A program made the position numbers and the translations under genes. From contig JAENRP010000376.1 in the NCBI GenBank assembly GCA_024741835.1, positions 1-40,421 on the forward strand: 40,421 bases of DNA. The letters run 5' to 3'. The DNA is from Diplocarpon mali (lineage: Eukaryota; Ascomycota; Leotiomycetes; Helotiales; Drepanopezizaceae). Below, piece after piece: positions 34,828 through 40,421 of this stretch (positions are counted from its first letter, which is position 1; each line of letters begins with the position of its first letter). The notes below the pieces were generated by a model that saw nothing but the letters and a program-made list of their open reading frames with translations, did no database searches and was not told where the DNA came from.

Positions 34828-35779
34828 GAAGAGATCAGTTGTGGGCTGGACCTTGCACCAAATTCGCGCTACCTACCAACCTACTCTGAGGTAGATAGGC
34901 ATCAACTCCATGGCTGCCCAACACAACGTTGAATTTTTACAGCCAATGCAAACGATCATCAGCAACACGAATTGTCTCCTCTGATACAGTATCATGGGCC
35001 ACAAAGTAGCTTCTTACTGAAGCCAAATTCCGCACCACTCAGAGCGCCTATGCTCACTCTATTCAGTGGTCTGTAAAACACACTATGCCCAAGGTGCGTG
35101 GAGCAACCCCACTGACCAGACTCTGCACCGCATGAGGGTTGCCACCACCTGGAAAAACATCGATGTTGCGGCTGTCTCTCGAGCTACATTTTACAATTGC
35201 GATCAAGATGTATTTTCCAAGAGGTTTTTTGTGCTTTGGTGCCAATCTTGAGGAAGATGGTGTACATTCTTCTAATTACTGCAAGTATGCAAGCGTATTA
35301 TGAACACGGCCTGATCAACTTCTATTCTGATGATTAGAAATTGGTGCCCAAAACCCGTCACGTAAAGCTCGGCTTGGATCGTTGGGTATCGAAATCGCTA
35401 CGGTCAGATTCTTATCAAAACTTTTCGATCGTGACCAGTGGAGTCAGCACTGTATTTGCAGGCCACTGAACAAAGCGAGGGGTACACAAGAGCCAAGATC
35501 AACATCTGGTGGCAATTGTTGAGGGAGCGCGTGGAACTGGCTTCACTCCCCAGCGCCCCGCCCATACATGGTGTCTTGGTTTATTGTCACCAGATGCTAT
35601 CAGTATGGTTCAACACCCATCAGAGGGCAGGCTCACGAGGGAAGAAGAGTAGGATTTATAGTCTTCTTGTAATATTGTGCTGATAGCTTGCGTCAATACG
35701 AGCAATATCAGCATAACACCCTGCAACTTATATTGTGCCAATAGACCCAATCCATAGTCTCGCACCTGGGGAATAATAT
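34828..35779. promoter_or_regulatory. Upstream region of the TCO89-domain gene and 3' flank of PEPCK
   Basis: 952 bp on the minus strand between PEPCK's stop and the TCO89-type start. It may include a first coding exon at 34881-34911. I support no other gene. Confidence 0.4.
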
Positions 35780-38377
35780 CTAAACCTTCACCTCTGGACC
35801 AGCCTTGATAACATCCTCGGTGGCTTCACTAGAGTACTTCTTGAAGTTCTCAACGAAAAGACCACCAAGCTTCGTCACTTCATCCCTGAAGCTGTCGTGA
35901 CCTTGACTCCAGGCATTCCTGGGATTCAGCAGCTCTGATGGGACACCGGTACATGTCGTGGGCACCGCAAGATTAAAGGTCTCATATGTCTCGTATTTAA
36001 CCTTGGCAAGCTCACCGGAGTGGATAGCATCGAGAATTGCGCGGGTATATTTCAACGGGCATCGCTTGCCGCCAGTGGTGGCACCAGCACCAACCCATCC
36101 GGTGTTCAACAGCCACGCATTAGCCTTGTGATGCTCGATCTTGTCAGCCAACATCTTTGCATATCGCATAGGGTGTAGAGCCAAGAAGGGCTGCGCGAAG
36201 CAAGATGAAAAAGTGGCTTGTGGCTCAGTGACACCATCTTCTGTACCAGCCATTTTCGAGGTGTAACCCGAGATGAAATGAAACATGGTCTGGGCAGAGT
36301 TGAGTTTCGAGATTGGTGGGAGGACACCTCGAGCGTCACATGTGAGGAGAATGATATTGCTGGGATGGTTTTCTGACAAACAAGGAATTTTTGCGTTCTC
36401 GATGTATTCGATGGGATAGGCGCATCGGGTATTTTCAGTGAGAGTTGTGTCGTCGTAATCAACGAGACGCGTTTCTGGGCTGAAAACGACGTTCTCGAGG
36501 ACTGAGCCGAATTTGATGGCACCGAAGATATCGGGTTCTTTCTCAGCGGAGAGACCGATACACTTTGCGTAGCACTACTCAATGTCAGTGACCGGTCACT
36601 TGGTAGGTTGACGATTGACCTACACCACCCTCTATGTTGAAGATACCACGTTCACTCCAGCAATGCTCGTCGTCACCAATCAGCGCACGGTTGGGATCGG
36701 CTGACAAGGTTGTCTTTCCTGTGCCCGAGAGGCCGAAGAATACTGTGACATCTCCCTTCTTGCCCTCATTTGCGGAGGAGTGAAGAGTGAGAACGTTGTG
36801 CTTCACAGGCATCTCGTAGAAAAGCACCGTGAACACCCCTGTTTTCTGGTCAGCATTGGAAGCCTCTCTCCACGTCTAATGTTCTGTGCAGAAGGAAGGG
36901 CCTCTGAGTCCGACATGGGCAGAAAACAGTCCAGTCCCAAAATTAAGCGAGACAATGTTACCATCCAAGGGATCATGGCCCAAGAGCGAAAGGAAACACT
37001 CGAGAGGGTATATGGATAAAGACTCGGGGGGGAAAGACGAAAAGAAAAGAACGACTCGCCCTTCTTCATTTCTCCAGCGTACTCAGTGCCGAGTATCACC
37101 ATCTCCTTGTCTGCGAAATTGATGGCGACGGAGGTTCCAGAGGTCATACCCTCGGTGTATCTGTTGGCAGGGAATGAGCCGGCATTGTAGATGGTGTAGT
37201 CGGGATGGAAATGCTCGAGATCCTTAGGATCAGGTCGGATGAGCATGTTTCGCATGAACAGAGCATGATAGGCACGGGCGCAGACCACTCGGACTTTGAT
37301 CTGGTACTTCTTGTCCCATCCTGCAAAGCCGTCGACAACGTAGATGCGGTTGCGGGTATTCAGATAATCGATGGCCCTTTCTCTGTTGATTCTCCAGACC
37401 TATCAGGATTCCATTAGTCCTGAGTGGTGTGCACAGACAGCTTGTCGTCCAAATAGAGTGATCTGCCTAAGAAACACGTGATGAGAATAAGATTGCCAAG
37501 ACGACATGTGGGAGGAGCTATGACATAACCGTGCAGGAGCGCCTCGGTCAATGGGAAATGCGGGGTTGAAGTCAGCAACCAAGCCCTGGACCATTTCCGT
37601 TCTTCCGCAGGAGCATGACGAGAATGCATGCATGGATAGGTGCCATATGAAGAAAGAAAGGAGCAGAAACTCATTTGAATTGTAGATGCGCAAGCGAGGT
37701 AGAAAAAAGTGCTTCTAAGGAAAGTAACCGCAAACCGTGAATCCAGGCAACGAGGAGGTGGCACGATGCACCGGTTAGGACAAGAAAAGCATGCTAACAA
37801 GGTTCATGGCACAGAAAGAAGCTGTTTTTTTTTCATCAATACGGAACGTACTTCGGGCGTCATTGGTTTATTGACAGGTCTATAGAGAGTCAGGATATGT
37901 CTATGGACCGTTGTGGAGTGGGTATCTGCCTACCCCCACCAGATCTCATTCTCTGAGCTAGGTTCTTTGACGATTCTCTTATCTAGGGGTGACCGGCCAG
38001 TCTTTGCCCCCGAGTATGCGGTCAGAGCACCGGTGGATGTGATGGCAGAGCCAGTTTCGTACACGAGGGCATCTTCGTAGAGGGCAGCAACACTGGGGTT
38101 GGGGATCTGTGAGCCGTAAGGTTAGCAGGCCGCTTTGTTGATTGTACTGGGAGCTCGGGGGCAAGACTTACAATAGCGACTCGATCATAATCGATGTGTG
38201 CGTTCTCGTGGAGCTCCTCCTCGAGCTCGGTGTGTTCCTTGACAGGCCTACCGAGGGGTTAGTTCTCCGTCTGTCCCGGTACGCGACAGCGGCAGTAAGA
38301 GCACGACTTGAGAATCCGACGTACTGGACTCCACCGGGATGGAGAGCCGTCTTGTTGACAGTGTTTACGGAAACCAT
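35780..38377 (-). CDS. acuF: Phosphoenolpyruvate carboxykinase (ATP)
   Basis: Exons 38377-38325, 38247-38172, 38106-37934, 37879-37852 (28 nt), 37399-37060, 36838-36624 and 36574-35780 give 559 aa, normal for the ATP-dependent enzyme. It converts oxaloacetate and ATP to PEP, CO2 and ADP, the first committed step of gluconeogenesis. Seen: [18 protein letters not shown] start, [14 protein letters not shown] (substrate loop), [14 protein letters not shown] segment, kinase-1a loop GLSGTGKTT (259-267), D271 in [17 protein letters not shown], and a conserved C-terminal block ending [19 protein letters not shown]. Intron 4 is long (452 bp, 37400-37851). Intron 5 (36839-37059) needs a GC donor (GCGAGT). 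The frame stays open upstream of 38377 to 38698, allowing an Arg/Ser-rich N-terminal extension. AcuF is the Aspergillus name; PCK1 in yeast. Confidence 0.95.
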
Positions 38378-39824
38378 ATTTCTCAAGCTGGTACTGTGGT
38401 AGGCGGAGGTACGGGTTGCGAGGATTTTGGACTTGGGGCCAAGTTCGCGAGGATCTGGATAAGGCGATGAGGTCCTTTCGACGGGGTCGGCCGTGTTATT
38501 TAAGTAGTTGGACGACATTCTCCTGGTCCGGCGCTGGCTGCGGGTCTGTCTGGGTGGTAGGTTACGGATCTGGGTAGGGAAAGTAGCTGGGCTGTTTTGG
38601 CTTGAGCGAACCGAGGTGGACGATATCCTGCGCAGCGAATCACGAAGGCCGGCCATCCTCGCGCTCCAGGTGAGATGGGTCTCGAGCGAAAACAACACGG
38701 GCCAGGCTGAGCAACCGATCGGGCAGATGCGGAAGAGGGGGGGATACCGAAGCGAGTCGCAGTTTCACGAGGTCTCCTGTCTCTCAATGACCTACTTTCG
38801 CCGGTCGTGATTTGATTGATTTGACATGATCAGACGTGATCGGATCGCGGGCGCGTGGTTTCACTGGAGGTTCCGTCGGCATGCGATGCTACTCGGGGGT
38901 TTCCCACTAACACACCTGTTGATTTCACATGCAGCATGGAGAGGTAGAGGAGGCGGCGGTTCTAGGTCCCTAGCTCGTGATAGTCCAAGAGCACGTGAGC
39001 TGTGCGGCTCTTGTGTCGGGGCGGTTCTGGGTCTCTGCAGCTGGGGCACGGAAACTGTCAGGACGTACGTACGAGTACGCGTGCAGTAGATTCGAGGACC
39101 ACCTTTTCACCGGACTATTCGCCATGGATGTCTGATATATAGTGCCGTAGCGTGGCATATCTCCCACGAAACAAACGAGAATCCTCTCCTGGCTGCCCGT
39201 ACGAGTCACGAGTACTTCCCACGAGTATGCGTCACGTGAGACAGCACGACTCAGGTATTTATTTATCTTATCCATTATCCGACTGCCATGTCTCGCCTCG
39301 CGCTGCCCGGATTCGTCCTAGTCTTCCCCGCAGCTCGGGACGGCAAGGGGCAATTGTTACTCGTCTCCCGTCCAGAAAATGTGGGTAGCACGAGAGGTGG
39401 TTGGTTGGATGTAACAAGGCTGCGTGTGTTCCCTGAGGAATATGTCCCGTGGGAAGAATGATGTACATTGTTGTGACCTGTGCCTGAGGCACCTGCTGAC
39501 TGTTCCACGCTAGTAACCTATATGTTCTCCTCCCCATCTGGAATAACTGGTAGCCCCGATCCCGTGACATAAGCAAGCCAGCCTACTTGAGCTCTCTGTA
39601 CACTCGAGTATATACTCCCGTGTACAGGGCAGTCCCGTACCAGGTATCTCAGGCACTACCGTGGTATGAGCTAGAAATCTGGTCTAGATCTCGCGGGCCG
39701 GGGGGAGAGCAGGCAAGATCAATAAATCCCTGGTGTTGGCTCCCGGGGGAGGTTGGTAGGAACTCACCTCCTTACCGCACCTCACCTGCCGACTCTACCG
39801 TAGGGGTACCGTAGCTACGGACTT
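38378..39824. promoter_or_regulatory. Upstream region of the PEPCK gene
   Basis: It begins with an open in-frame extension of PEPCK to 38698 (see findings), then about 1.1 kb without a supportable gene. Around 39060-39240 several ACGTACG/GAGTACG-like short palindromes cluster. PEPCK is strongly regulated by carbon source in fungi, but I identify no specific factor site with confidence. Confidence 0.4.
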
Positions 39825-40106
39825 GTACTTAGTACATGGGGAAATAATCTGAGGTTTTCTGTCTGTGCGCTATACTAAAACTTTCTTTTGTGCAGGGGTT
39901 TCGATAGGGGGTACTTGAAGCTTAGGAATTAATAACAGTTGAGATAATTAGAGATTTGATTAGGGAAATGCCAAATGGATGTAAAGCGGTGATTGACGCA
40001 AAAGGTGGCTATATAAAATACTAAGGAATTTAACAAAAGCAGCATTGCCAAGAATCTAGTGTGCACAGACAGAAAACCTCAAATTATTTCCCCATGTACT
40101 AAGTAC
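39825..40106. mobile_element. MITE-like element with 46-bp terminal inverted repeats
   Basis: 282 bp bounded by inverted repeats 39825-39870 and 40061-40106, which match at 44 of 46 positions. They begin GTACTTAGTACATGGGGAAA. The interior is AT-rich and non-coding. If the outer TA dinucleotides are the duplicated target, the ends would suit a Tc1/mariner-type relative, but the duplication is not certain. A second, inverted copy follows at 40311. Confidence 0.8.
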
Positions 40107-40310
40107 CTCCCGTCCGTCGGTCCTGCGAGGAACCTTAGTAAAGCAGCGGCTGTGATTGGTCGCCCAGGTTAAGCCCGGCAAAAGGTTTTCCCGTGCCCCG
40201 CCGTATCACGGGACAGAGTAGAACTTCCGACTATGCCAAGGTACAGCAGCACCTCGCTGCCTCCTATTCCCCGCAACCTGTCTTATTATATCCTTGGGAC
40301 TTGGGGTAAA

Positions 40311-40421
40311 TACTTCGTACAGGGCGTAATAATCTGAGGTTCCCTGTCTGTGCACACTAGATTCTTGGCAATGCTGCTTTTATTAAATTCCTTAGTATTT
40401 TATATAGCCACCTTTTGCGTC
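40311..40421. mobile_element. Partial second copy of the MITE-like element (runs off the window)
   Basis: The last 111 bp are a near-exact reverse complement of 39995-40105, including the inner AGCATTGCCAAGAATCTAGTGTGCAC block. Its outer repeat is diverged (TACTTCGTACAGGGCG...). The element is cut by the window end. With the first copy it forms a long inverted repeat around a spacer of about 205 bp. Confidence 0.8.

Noticed and set aside
36106..36582. 158-aa Ser-rich frame inside PEPCK
   Set aside because: It is the shifted frame of the conserved PEPCK coding sequence.
37414..37800. 128-aa minus-strand frame
   Set aside because: Falls wholly inside PEPCK intron 4 with no recognisable motif.
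1..40421. tRNA, 5S rRNA or CRISPR array
   Set aside because: No cloverleaf with a convincing T-loop, no 5S signature and no regularly spaced direct repeats with unique spacers were found by eye.

Overview
This window comes from a filamentous ascomycete (Pezizomycotina). The genes carry many 45-70 bp introns with GTRNGT donors, CTRAY-type branch sites and YAG acceptors. The encoded proteins (AP-1-like bZIP factor, AGC/YANK kinase, Dbf4, Pan2 with its nuclease domain, TCO89-type TORC1 protein, PEPCK) are mould-type. The PEPCK N-terminus suggests Leotiomycetes or Sordariomycetes, but I cannot place it with confidence. All exon coordinates were derived by eye, by splicing to keep frame and to match remembered family motifs.

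Layout. 0.6-2.7 kb: AP-1/Yap1-like redox bZIP factor (+). 3.4-4.3 kb: short GNAT-like protein (+) with a degenerate acetyl-CoA motif. 4.35-6.96 kb: ThiF/E1-like plus nitroreductase fusion (-) resembling actinobacterial Rv1355c/MoeY proteins, a transfer candidate. 7.9-10.0 kb: myristoylated YANK-type kinase (-). 10-18.4 kb: gene-poor block with degraded dispersed and tandem repeats. 18.4-20.6 kb: Dbf4 homologue (-). 21.1-22.6 kb: mitochondrial ICP55 peptidase (+). 23.0-23.5 kb: ATG12 (+). 23.6-24.7 kb: ketopantoate hydroxymethyltransferase (-). 25.6-26.6 kb: UBC8-type E2 (+) with extreme microexons. 26.9-28.3 kb: MFSD5/MOT2-like MFS transporter (-). 28.9-32.9 kb: PAN2 (+). 33.2-34.8 kb: TCO89-domain protein (-). 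35.8-38.4 kb: ATP-dependent PEP carboxykinase (-). 38.4-40.4 kb: PEPCK upstream region, ending in two head-to-head MITE-like copies.

The genes are ordinary dispersed housekeeping and regulatory genes, not one pathway cluster. Some themes recur: protein turnover and ubiquitin-like chemistry (UBC8, ATG12, ICP55, the E1-like fusion), gluconeogenesis (PEPCK; the yeast UBC8 orthologue degrades FBPase) and TORC1/autophagy. This is co-location only, with no evidence of co-regulation.

The most unusual items are the UBC8 gene, whose best model needs consecutive 8-nt, 3-nt and 1-nt exons, and the intron-bearing bacterial-type ThiF-nitroreductase fusion. Three GC-AG introns (two in PAN2, one in PEPCK) and the MITE pair upstream of PEPCK are also worth a look. 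No tRNA, rRNA or CRISPR array was recognised.
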